From: an uncultured Flammeovirgaceae bacterium | GTDB lineage: Bacteria; Bacteroidota; Bacteroidia; Cytophagales; Cyclobacteriaceae | Length of the DNA stretch: 15,406 nucleotides | Assembly (NCBI GenBank): GCA_946886805.1 | Contig: CAMPJM010000032.1 | Coordinates: 1-15,406, forward strand | Direction: 5' to 3' | Shown: piece by piece, positions 7,084-15,262 of the stretch | Layout of the letters: every line of letters starts with the position of its first letter | Numbering within the stretch: the first letter of the stretch is position 1 | Program-made: the position numbers and the translations under genes | The notes under the pieces: model-generated | What the model was told of the DNA's origin: nothing | Seen by the model: only the letters and a program-made list of their open reading frames with translations | Database searches by the model: none

Positions 7084-10000
7084 ATGATAAACAGCTATTC
7101 CTTATTAAAAATTTTTAAATCGGCTTCTGTTCCCAGTCTGATACTATTGCCAGATGCTCCTAAATTTACAATTATTGAAGTTGCCGATTCTTATTTAGCA
7201 GCTACTGGTAGAAAAGAATCGGAAATAATCGGGAAAAGCATTTTTGAAATTTTTGCTGAAAGAGAAGGGGTTCAAGAGACCAGTGACATTATTAACTTGC
7301 GAAATTCATTGCATGCTGTGGTCGGTGCTAACACTCCAAACAAGGCTTTCAAAAAAAAAGAAGGTAAATATAAATCAGGGAAAGACTTTTATGATTCTGA
7401 AAATACCCCTGTTTTAGGAGAAGACGGAGAAGTTGAATACATCATTCATTCCGTTATAGATTTTTCAAGCACGGATAGACGACATAACAGGCACTCTGTC
7501 TCTGAGGAATTTGAAATTTATAGCATTAAAAACAATCAGGAAGCCCTGATCAATAGTACAGAGGATTTGATATGGTCTATTGACTTAAAATATAAAATCA
7601 TTTCTGCCAATAAACCATATTTCAATATTATAAAATCGGTAATTGGCATAACACAAAAAGAAGGTTATCCTGTCCTGGTCGAGGAATATGGAGAGGAAGT
7701 AAACAGAAAATGGAAAGCGTATTACGATAGGGCATTAAAAGGCGAAAAATTTAGAGTTGAAGATGATGCTTTTAATCCATTTTCGAATCAAGTGGAACAT
7801 CATCTGATTTCAATTGGACCTATGATCAACGAAAACGGTGAAGTTTGGGGAGTTGCATGTCATTCAAAAGATATAACAAAAGAAACACAGAAACTAAGAG
7901 CACTGGAGAAAGCTAAAGCTGAACTAAGTAAAATAATGGACTCCTCATTGGATGTGATTTGTACAATGGATGAGGAGGGCAGATTTGTCAATATAAGCGC
8001 GGCAGCGGAGAAAGTTTGGGGATACGCTGTGAACGAACTAATCGGGCAACCTTATACAGACTATGTGTATGAACCAGACAAAATTATTACCCGTGCAGCG
8101 GCAGCTGAAATTATGCAAGGGGCAGAAATGACCAATTTCGAAAACCGCTATGTCAGGAAAGATGGCACTTTAATCCCAATGGTTTGGTCGGCACGTTGGG
8201 ATTTTCAGGATAAACTGACTTACTGTGTAGCAAAAGACGCTACGGAAAAGAAAAAATCAGATCTTGAGATGAGATTGCTGATCAATAATACCGATGAAGC
8301 TTTTGTTTTAATGGACAAGAACCTTTCTATTATCTCCTATAACCAAAAATTTGCGATGCTGTACGAGGATGCTTTTGGAATAGAAATACAAAAAGGAAAT
8401 TCTATTTTAGACTATGCCCAACCTGAAAGAAAGGAAATCACAAGATCAACGTACCAAAAGGTGTTACAGGGAAAAGAAGAAAATGCAGAACTGCCTTTTT
8501 CTATAAAGGGAGAACAAAAGGTGTTTTCTTTAAAATATAAGCCAGCTCAAAACGAAATTGGCCATATATATGGTGCTTTTGTTACTATAAAGGATGTTAC
8601 AGCTGTCAACGTGGCAAAACAGCAAATTGAAGCTTCCGAGAAAAAATACAGGCTGTTGTTTTACAACAGTCCTTTGCCAAAATGGATTTTTGACTTAAGT
8701 ACCTACAAGATTTTGGAGGTGAATGAAGCGGCGATTGAACATTATGGGTATAGCAGCGATGAATTTTGCCAATTGTCTATTTTGGAAATAAGGCCAAAGG
8801 CTGAAATTCCAAAAGTTCAAAACCTACTGAGAGGGATTGACAAAAATGATGGAATAATTCATTTTGGAGTGGTTTCTCATCAGAAAAAAAATGGAGAAAT
8901 TATTAAAGTAGAAGTTTCGGGATTTTGCATGCGGCATCAGGATAGAGATTGTATGGTGGTTGATTGCAATGACGTGACAGAAAGGGAAAGTGCTTTCCAA
9001 CAATTAAAAGATAGTGAAACGAAATTACTAACCGCTCAAAACATTGCCAAATTGGGCTACTGGCAATTAGAAGTTGAAGGAAATAGCGTGTACTGGTCGG
9101 ATGAAGTATATAATATTTGGAAAGTATCCAAACAAAATTATGAAGTGAGTTACGATTCTTTTATAGCATCTATTCATCAGGAGGACAGGATAAACTTTTT
9201 AAAAGAGCTAGAGAATGTTTTACTAGGCAATAAAGAGCTGGATATAGAACACAGAATCATTTTACAAGATGGTAGTGAAAAGTGGGTGCATGAAAAAGGA
9301 AAGTTGATATATAGTGATACGTGTAAGCCCTTGGTATTAGAAGGAACCGTACAGGATATAACAGTTGAAAAGCTTCTTGAATTGTCCCTTGAAGAAAGCA
9401 ACAAACGCTATGAATATGTGACAAAGGCAACTTTTGATGTGATTTGGGATTGGGATTTAATTACCGATAAGATTTATTGGGGTGAAGGATTGCAAACGAT
9501 TTTTGGAATTGATATAAGTACACTGAAACCCGATAGCAGTTCCTGGACAGATTTTATTTATGCTGAGGACAAAGAAAGGATAATAGCTGAAGTTGGAAAA
9601 GTTATTTCCGGAGAAGAGGCCTATTGGATCAATGAATATCGGTACCAAAAACAGGATAATACTATTGCCTACGTTCTAGACCGAGGGTATGTGATACGGA
9701 ATAGCAATGGGAAAGCCGTTCGAATGGTGGGTGCTTTGCAGGATATTTCTAAACGAAAAGAGGAAGAATATCACCTCAAGTTGCTTGAATCTGTCATTAC
9801 AAACAGCAATGATGCTGTCCTCATCTTGAAGCCTTACTCTATTGATGATCTTGATTTTAGGATAGTTTATGTGAATACTGCCTATGCTACAATGATGGGG
9901 TGTCGGACCGAAGAAGTGATGGGCAAAAGACCTCATGTTTTCTCAGACCAAAATATTGATGACGTAAAAGAAGCCCAAATTAAAAATGCCTTAAAAAATA

Positions 10001-12492
10001 GTAAACCGTGGGAAATAACCAGTATTCTATACAACAATAATAAAGAGAAAATATGGGTAGATACCATCTTTAGCCCCATTGCTAATGAAGCTGGGGAGAT
10101 TGTTCATTGGATAGCCATTGAAAGGGATGTGACACATAGAAAAAATGAAGAGTTACAAAAAACTTTACTTGCAGAGGTAAGCCAGCTATTTAACCAGGAT
10201 TTTCATTTAAACAATATTCTTCATCAGGTTTTGGAAAGGTTGATGGATTATGGTGGATTTTGCCTGGCTGAAATTTGGTTGATAGGTTCTGGGCGCAAAG
10301 AAATAAGCCTTTCATCGTACAAAACCAGAACAAATGACTTAGAGAAGTTTTACCGAAGAACAGCAGATGTTAAAAGCTTTGATAAAGGGGAGGGGCTTCC
10401 GGGAATTGCCTGGAAAGAAAAGAAAGTGCAGATTTGGACTGATCTTGCCAATAAGAATGAATTTAAACGGAAACCTGCATCAGAGACAGCCAATTTTGAT
10501 ACAGCCTACGGAATGCCTCTGATATATAACGATGAGGTAATCGGGGTTTTAGTGCTTGGCTTTACCCATGATGAGGCGCAATCAACCAACCTTGCCAGTC
10601 TATTGCAGGCCCTAAGTTCGCACCTTGGTGTAGAAATAAGGAGAAAGCAATTGGAGCAAGATTTGAACCAGATCTTCAGTTTTTCGCCGGATATTATTTG
10701 CATTGCCGGCACAGACGGATATCTGAGAAAAATAAACCCCGCTATGTGTAGCTTGCTGGAATATTCTGAAGAAGAGCTTTTATCAATCCCGTTTAGAAAC
10801 TTTATCCATCCTGATGATAAGGAAAATACCAAAAATGAAATATATAATTTAAGTTTAGGGAAAATCACATCTTACCTTGAAAACCGGTTAATTAGCAAGT
10901 CCGGAAAAGTTATTTGGCTTGCCTGGACTGCTGCCCCTGCAGAAGAGGAATCATTGTTTTTTAGCGTCGCAAAAGATATTACTGAGAAAAAGAATCTTGA
11001 ACAACTTCTTAATAAAGCAAACGAGCTTGCAAGGATTGGGAGCTGGGAGTTTGATGTGAAAAGGAACTCATTGTACTGGTCTACTGTAACAAAAGAAATT
11101 CATGAAGTAGATGATAATTTTTCTCCATCTTCTTATAAAAATATTGACCATTGCAAAGAAGGCTATAGTAAAAGTGCACTTAAAGCCGCTCTGCATAAAG
11201 CTATGGAGGACGGTTCTGGTTGGGATTTGGAGATACAAATTATTACAGCAAAAGGAAACGAACGTTGGGTTAGAAGTATAGGTGAAGTCGAATTTTTGAA
11301 TGGTAAAGTCGTAAGAATATACGGAAGTATGCAGGATATAGACGAGCGGAAAAAGACAGAAGCAGAAATTCTTCTTAGCAATGAAAGGTATGGCATCGCC
11401 GCAAAAGCCACAAACGACTCCATCTGGGACTGGGATTTGGTTAAGAATGAAGTGGTGAGGCCTGGTAAGACGCTGGAAAGCTTGTTGGGCTACGAAAATA
11501 TTCCACCGGAAGAGGTAGACAACTTTTGGAAGCAACATGTTCAAAAGGAAGATTGGGAAAGATTGACCTCACACCGTAATTCCCTTTTGGAGGATCCTAG
11601 TGAAAATTATTGGGAAGATGAATATCTCTTTTTAAAGGCCAACGGCGAATATGCACATATTTATGACCGAGGGTACATAGTGAGGGATAAAGATGGAAAT
11701 GCCACAAGAATAATCGGTGCCGCAGTTGATATAAGTAAATTGAAGGAGAACGAAATTCAATTAAGGGCGATGAATGAAAAATTGGAGAAGCAGGCAAAAG
11801 ATTTGGCTATTTCAAATTCTGAACTAGAACAATTTGCTTATATAGCTTCCCACGATTTACAGGAGCCCTTGCGCATGATCACCAGCTTTTTGACACAGAT
11901 AGAAAAGAAGTATGGCGAAGTGCTGGATGAAAAAGGGAAGAAATATATTTATTTTGCAGTAGACGGGGCAAAGAGAATGCGACAGATCATCTTAGATTTA
12001 TTAGAATTTTCAAGAGTAGGCAGATTGGATGAAAATGCAGTAGAAGTTGACTTAAATGATATTGTTAACGATGTTATTTTGCTGTTCAGGAAAAGAATCA
12101 AAGAAACCCATGCAAAAGTGGTGTTGCATAAAATGCCCGTTATTAAAAGCTATGGGTCTCCCTTGCGCCAGATTTTTCAAAATCTGATAAGCAATGCAAT
12201 TAAATATCATGAAAAAGGTTCTATCCCTATGATCACCATATCATCGGAAGAAAGAGCAACTCACTGGGAATTTTATGTGGAGGACAATGGTATAGGCATT
12301 GATAGCAATTATTTTAATAAAATTTTTATTATATTTCAAAGACTGCATAATAAAGACGATTTTTCAGGAACCGGCATAGGTTTGGCAATTGTAAAAAAGA
12401 TTGTAGAAAGTTTAGGAGGCGAAATATGGATTGTCTCAGAAGAAGGCAAAGGAAGCAGATTCTATTTCACCATTGCAAAACAAGTTAAATAA
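7084..12492 (+). CDS. Giant multi-PAS/GAF sensor histidine kinase, 1802 aa
   Basis: Very large soluble histidine kinase. Sensory domains in order, approximate residues: PAS1 10-130, PAS2 150-268, PAS3 280-390, PAS4 396-510, PAS5 520-636, PAS6 647-764, PAS7 773-894, PAS8 899-1018, GAF 1027-1185, PAS9 1195-1305, PAS10 1310-1423, PAS11 1432-1554. Most PAS units end in a D-(I/V/A)-(T/S) motif and a helical linker. A coiled stretch (1555-1580) leads to HisKA with H1590 in ASHDLQEPLRM, then HATPase_c with N1704 in NLISNAIKY, DNGIGI at 1734-1739 and GTGIGL at 1762-1767. All kinase boxes are intact. No membrane helix or signal peptide is seen, so sensing is cytoplasmic. The kinase core is of the type found in phytochrome-like kinases that work with Rcp1-like receivers, and such a receiver is encoded two genes on. 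No LOV-type flavin-binding Cys motif is seen. Ligands are unknown. Its stop abuts the next start. Confidence 0.93.
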   Translation: MINSYSLLKIFKSASVPSLILLPDAPKFTIIEVADSYLAATGRKESEIIGKSIFEIFAEREGVQETSDIINLRNSLHAVVGANTPNKAFKKKEGKYKSGKDFYDSENTPVLGEDGEVEYIIHSVIDFSSTDRRHNRHSVSEEFEIYSIKNNQEALINSTEDLIWSIDLKYKIISANKPYFNIIKSVIGITQKEGYPVLVEEYGEEVNRKWKAYYDRALKGEKFRVEDDAFNPFSNQVEHHLISIGPMINENGEVWGVACHSKDITKETQKLRALEKAKAELSKIMDSSLDVICTMDEEGRFVNISAAAEKVWGYAVNELIGQPYTDYVYEPDKIITRAAAAEIMQGAEMTNFENRYVRKDGTLIPMVWSARWDFQDKLTYCVAKDATEKKKSDLEMRLLINNTDEAFVLMDKNLSIISYNQKFAMLYEDAFGIEIQKGNSILDYAQPERKEITRSTYQKVLQGKEENAELPFSIKGEQKVFSLKYKPAQNEIGHIYGAFVTIKDVTAVNVAKQQIEASEKKYRLLFYNSPLPKWIFDLSTYKILEVNEAAIEHYGYSSDEFCQLSILEIRPKAEIPKVQNLLRGIDKNDGIIHFGVVSHQKKNGEIIKVEVSGFCMRHQDRDCMVVDCNDVTERESAFQQLKDSETKLLTAQNIAKLGYWQLEVEGNSVYWSDEVYNIWKVSKQNYEVSYDSFIASIHQEDRINFLKELENVLLGNKELDIEHRIILQDGSEKWVHEKGKLIYSDTCKPLVLEGTVQDITVEKLLELSLEESNKRYEYVTKATFDVIWDWDLITDKIYWGEGLQTIFGIDISTLKPDSSSWTDFIYAEDKERIIAEVGKVISGEEAYWINEYRYQKQDNTIAYVLDRGYVIRNSNGKAVRMVGALQDISKRKEEEYHLKLLESVITNSNDAVLILKPYSIDDLDFRIVYVNTAYATMMGCRTEEVMGKRPHVFSDQNIDDVKEAQIKNALKNSKPWEITSILYNNNKEKIWVDTIFSPIANEAGEIVHWIAIERDVTHRKNEELQKTLLAEVSQLFNQDFHLNNILHQVLERLMDYGGFCLAEIWLIGSGRKEISLSSYKTRTNDLEKFYRRTADVKSFDKGEGLPGIAWKEKKVQIWTDLANKNEFKRKPASETANFDTAYGMPLIYNDEVIGVLVLGFTHDEAQSTNLASLLQALSSHLGVEIRRKQLEQDLNQIFSFSPDIICIAGTDGYLRKINPAMCSLLEYSEEELLSIPFRNFIHPDDKENTKNEIYNLSLGKITSYLENRLISKSGKVIWLAWTAAPAEEESLFFSVAKDITEKKNLEQLLNKANELARIGSWEFDVKRNSLYWSTVTKEIHEVDDNFSPSSYKNIDHCKEGYSKSALKAALHKAMEDGSGWDLEIQIITAKGNERWVRSIGEVEFLNGKVVRIYGSMQDIDERKKTEAEILLSNERYGIAAKATNDSIWDWDLVKNEVVRPGKTLESLLGYENIPPEEVDNFWKQHVQKEDWERLTSHRNSLLEDPSENYWEDEYLFLKANGEYAHIYDRGYIVRDKDGNATRIIGAAVDISKLKENEIQLRAMNEKLEKQAKDLAISNSELEQFAYIASHDLQEPLRMITSFLTQIEKKYGEVLDEKGKKYIYFAVDGAKRMRQIILDLLEFSRVGRLDENAVEVDLNDIVNDVILLFRKRIKETHAKVVLHKMPVIKSYGSPLRQIFQNLISNAIKYHEKGSIPMITISSEERATHWEFYVEDNGIGIDSNYFNKIFIIFQRLHNKDDFSGTGIGLAIVKKIVESLGGEIWIVSEEGKGSRFYFTIAKQVK

Positions 12493-13704
12493 ATGGGTAA
12501 AGCACAGATACCGGAAAATGAGAACGAAAGACTAGGTGCTTTGGAAGCGCTTAAAATTTTGGATACGCTGCCAGAAAAAGAATATGACGATATAACAAAA
12601 TTGGCGTCCTTTATCTGCAAAACTCCTGTTGCCCTGGTTACATTGGTCGATGAAAAAAGGCAATTTTTTAAATCCAAAATAGGTTTGGAGGACTCTTCGA
12701 CTAGCAGAGATATGGCCTTTTGTGCCCATGCTATATTGACGCCCGGCGAAGAAACAATTGTTGCCGATGCCAGATTGGATGCACGTTTTTCAGACAACCC
12801 GCTTGTGACAGACGACCCACACGTCGTTTTTTATGCTGGGATACCTTTGCTATCGCCGGAAGGGTTTCCCTTAGGTACGTTGTGTGTAATAGATAAAAAG
12901 CCGAGAGTACTTACAAAGCAACAATTAGCGGCCTTGAGGTCTTTGTCTAACCAGGTAATGAAACTCCTGGAGTTGAGAAAATCGAACTTGTCGCTGATAG
13001 AGGCACATGAAAAACTCCAAGTTTATTCCGATCAAATGGAAGCTTTTGCGTATACAGCATCGCACGACCTGAAAGAACCGGCAAGAATGGTGAGCAGCTT
13101 TATGAAGTTGTTTCAAGAAAAATATGCGGAAGGTTTGAACGAGGAAGCCCAAACATATATACATTTTGCTGTAGATGGAGCAAAAAGGATGACCATGTTA
13201 ATTAACGAATTACTTGTTTATTCTGAACTGGATAATACCGATAGTGCCAAAGAAGAAGTAGATATAGAAATGATAGTAAAAGAAGTGGTGGCACTTTTTC
13301 GTGGAGTGATTGAGGAGAATGGAGCCAGCATAAATTATGATAAATTACCTGTGATTAAGGCTTCCCGCACAGGCGTTAAATTGGTCTTTCAAAACATTGT
13401 AGGGAATGCAATAAAATATCATGCACCTGATGGAAAGCCAATTATAAAAATTTCTGGAGAAGAGACAGATAGTCAATGGAAGTTTGCGATAGAAGACAAC
13501 GGCATAGGAATAAAAGAGGAAAATTATGAAATGATTTTTCAGCTTTTCAAACGCTTACATACCCGAGGTGAATATGCGGGTACGGGAATGGGCTTGGCAA
13601 CATGTAAGAAAATTATAGAAGCCCATGGGGGTAGTATATGGGTCGAATCTGAAGTGAATAAAGGAAGTATTTTCTATTTTACCATTGCAAAATATTTAGG
13701 TTAA
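12493..13704 (+). CDS. GAF-domain histidine kinase
   Basis: Soluble histidine kinase of 403 aa. A GAF domain fills about residues 10-160: it opens with the family-typical R-L-x-A-L-x-x-L-x-I-L-D-T pattern and includes FCAHAI and YAGIPLLSPEGFPLGTLCVID. A coiled linker (about 160-182) leads to HisKA with H191 in TASHDLKEPARM and HATPase_c with N305 in NIVGNAIKYH, DNGIGI at 335-340 and GTGMGL at 363-368. All boxes are intact. The core is closely related to that of the preceding 1802-aa kinase: both share F-A-Y-x-A-S-H-D-L, a Y-I-x-F-A-V-D-G-A-K-R-M segment and the ending FYFTIAK. ATG at 12493 follows the upstream TAA with no gap, implying translational coupling. It probably phosphorylates the receiver encoded 7 nt downstream. 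The GAF ligand is unknown; the usual bilin-attachment context is not seen. Confidence 0.93.
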   Translation: MGKAQIPENENERLGALEALKILDTLPEKEYDDITKLASFICKTPVALVTLVDEKRQFFKSKIGLEDSSTSRDMAFCAHAILTPGEETIVADARLDARFSDNPLVTDDPHVVFYAGIPLLSPEGFPLGTLCVIDKKPRVLTKQQLAALRSLSNQVMKLLELRKSNLSLIEAHEKLQVYSDQMEAFAYTASHDLKEPARMVSSFMKLFQEKYAEGLNEEAQTYIHFAVDGAKRMTMLINELLVYSELDNTDSAKEEVDIEMIVKEVVALFRGVIEENGASINYDKLPVIKASRTGVKLVFQNIVGNAIKYHAPDGKPIIKISGEETDSQWKFAIEDNGIGIKEENYEMIFQLFKRLHTRGEYAGTGMGLATCKKIIEAHGGSIWVESEVNKGSIFYFTIAKYLG

Positions 13705-13711
13705 ATCATCT

Positions 13712-14149
13712 ATGGAGCATATTCATATTTTATTAGTAGAAGACAATGAGGGCGATATTCTACTTACACAGGAAGCATTCGAAGACGCAAAATTAGTGAA
13801 TAGGTTGAGCGTTGTAAAAGATGGTAAAGCAGCCATAGATTTCCTTACCAAAATAGGAGAATCTGAGAATGAAAGGCTTCCTGATCTTTTATTATTGGAT
13901 GTGAATTTACCCAAAGTAAATGGCCATGAGGTACTCCAATTTATTAAAAGCAATGAAAAATTAAAACACCTTCCGGTAATTATGCTCACGACATCCTCAT
14001 CCGAGAAAGATATTCTTCTTTCCTATAGGAATTATGTAAATTGTTATATAACTAAGCCAGTTGACGTAGGAACATTTTTGGAAGTGATTTCCAAAATAGA
14101 GAATTTCTGGGTTTCTATAGTGAAATTGCCAACTAAAGTTAGTTTCTAA
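13712..14149 (+). CDS. Single-domain response regulator, Rcp1-like
   Basis: Stand-alone receiver of 145 aa with no output domain. Acidic pocket at E10-D11 in LLVEDNEGD, phosphoacceptor D63 in LLLLDVNLP, switch Thr in VIMLTTSS (T93 or T94), and conserved K115-P116 in YITKPVD. The GDILLTQEAF stretch, the G-x-x-A-I-D-F-L segment and the loop before the phosphoacceptor strand are typical of receivers that partner phytochrome-like kinases (Rcp1 type). It starts 7 nt after the GAF kinase stop, and its TAA overlaps the next ATG by one base (TAATG), so translation is likely coupled. The likely job is to accept phosphate from one or both operon kinases and pass it on or act by protein contact. The last 15 residues run past the receiver fold and have no known role. 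Confidence 0.93.
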   Translation: MEHIHILLVEDNEGDILLTQEAFEDAKLVNRLSVVKDGKAAIDFLTKIGESENERLPDLLLLDVNLPKVNGHEVLQFIKSNEKLKHLPVIMLTTSSSEKDILLSYRNYVNCYITKPVDVGTFLEVISKIENFWVSIVKLPTKVSF

Positions 14150-15165
14150 TGGTAAAAGACAGCAGCTCTTTCAGTATTTTAGTAATTGAGGACAATCCTG
14201 GTGATTTTTTATTGGTGGAAGATTATCTGACGGAGCAAATCTCTGATCCGGAGATTATCAACGCAAAGAGTTTTGTCGACGCTGCTTCTATTTTAGCAGA
14301 AGGCGAATATGATTTCGATGTAATACTGCTGGACCTCACCCTGCCCGATAAGAGCGGAAATGAACTGATAGCAGAGATCCTAAAAGAGGCAATCGATTGT
14401 CCCGTGATTATCCTTACCGGATATATGGATATTGAATTTAGTATCCAATCAATTTCTTTGGGTGTTTCCGATTATCTTCTGAAAGAGGATCTCAACGGTC
14501 TTTCCTTATATAAAAGTATTATCTATTGTATAGAGAGAAGGAAGCGCACCCTACAGTTAAAAGAATCAGAAAAAAGATACAGCGACCTGTTTCATTTGAA
14601 CCCTCAGCCTATGTGGGTTTTTGCTTTGGATTCATTGAGATTTCTTGATGTGAATGCTGCAGCCATTAAACATTACGGCTATACCAAAGCTGAATTTTTA
14701 TCTTTAACAATAAAAGATATCCGACCGAAGGCAGATATAAATATCCTAGAAAGGCTTATTGAGAACCGTGATTCTAATGAATCTGAAGTTTCAAAAGGAA
14801 GTTTTAGACATCAAAAGAAAACTGGGGAGGTTATTCAGGTGGAATTGAGGGGGTACAATATGAACTTCAAAGGGGAAAGGGCAAAAATAATAATTGCAAA
14901 TGATGTTACCGAAAAAACGAATTACATAAGTGCTATTCAGGATCAGAACGCCAAACTGCGGGATATTGCCTGGATGCAATCTCACATGGTGAGGGCACCA
15001 TTGGCAAGAATGATGGGGCTAATAGATCTGATCCAAAATCACAACCACGTAGGAGTGGATAAAGATGTACTTTTAGGCTACTTATTAAATTCGGCTCATG
15101 AACTGGATGTCCTCATTAGAGATATATCTGATAAGACTTCTAAGGTAAAGTTAAAAAAGAATTAG
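14149..15165 (+). CDS. REC-PAS protein with histidine helix but no ATPase domain
   Basis: 338-aa protein with three parts. A receiver domain (about 8-128) has acidic residues E14-D15, phosphoacceptor D62 in VILLDLTLP and T90 in VIILTGY; the conserved Lys is K112, but it is followed by Glu, not Pro. A PAS domain follows (about 143-255), beginning EKRYSDLFHLNPQPMWVF and ending NDVTEK. The end (about 258-330) is a HisKA-like helical region with H279 in WMQSHMVRAPLARMMGL. The protein then ends: there is no HATPase_c domain, no N-box and no glycine loops, and the frame closes normally at TAG, so this is not a visible frameshift. A dimeric phosphotransfer or scaffold role is inferred, with phosphate supplied by the operon kinases. 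Its PAS is a close relative of PAS5 of the 1802-aa kinase. ATG at 14149 overlaps the previous stop. Confidence 0.9.
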   Translation: MVKDSSSFSILVIEDNPGDFLLVEDYLTEQISDPEIINAKSFVDAASILAEGEYDFDVILLDLTLPDKSGNELIAEILKEAIDCPVIILTGYMDIEFSIQSISLGVSDYLLKEDLNGLSLYKSIIYCIERRKRTLQLKESEKRYSDLFHLNPQPMWVFALDSLRFLDVNAAAIKHYGYTKAEFLSLTIKDIRPKADINILERLIENRDSNESEVSKGSFRHQKKTGEVIQVELRGYNMNFKGERAKIIIANDVTEKTNYISAIQDQNAKLRDIAWMQSHMVRAPLARMMGLIDLIQNHNHVGVDKDVLLGYLLNSAHELDVLIRDISDKTSKVKLKKN

Positions 15166-15183
15166 TCCCCCTCCGCAAAAATA

Positions 15184-15204
15184 GGGCGGCCGCAAGGGTC
15201 GCCC
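15184..15204 (-). terminator. GC-rich hairpin, terminator-like on the - strand
   Basis: GGGCGGCC at 15184-15191 pairs with GGTCGCCC at 15197-15204 (seven Watson-Crick pairs and one G-T) around a 5-nt loop, GCAAG. On the - strand the stem is followed by TATTTTTG, so it could terminate the gene entering from the right edge, whose stop is about 59 bp upstream. On the + strand it lies 19 bp after the last operon gene but has no T-tract. The sequence resembles a dispersed GC-rich intergenic repeat known in several phyla. Confidence 0.55.
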
Positions 15205-15262
15205 CTACAACATCAACCATCGGCGACATTGCAGGGGCATATAAATCACTCCTCAATCCCAA

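Noticed and set aside
10165..10640. Bilin-binding (phytochrome) GAF domain in the giant kinase.
   Set aside because: No DIP-type motif and no Cys-His chromophore attachment context was seen; a general GAF is the safer call, although the kinase/receiver types resemble phytochrome systems.
11068..11544. Long open frame antisense to the giant kinase gene.
   Set aside because: It lies wholly opposite strong PAS-coding sequence, its product has no recognisable domain, and it looks like a by-product of codon bias.
7084..11750. LOV-type photosensory PAS domains.
   Set aside because: No G-x-N-C-R-F-L-Q type motif is present in any PAS of the protein.
12462..12797. Antisense frame over the junction of the two operon kinases.
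   Set aside because: It overlaps the well-supported HATPase end and the GAF start; the low-complexity Ser-rich product is typical of a shadow frame.
15186..15193. GCGGCCGC (an eight-base palindrome used as a cloning site) suggesting a vector junction.
   Set aside because: It lies within a natural-looking hairpin with compensating bases in the other arm, and coding sequence of the same character continues on both sides.
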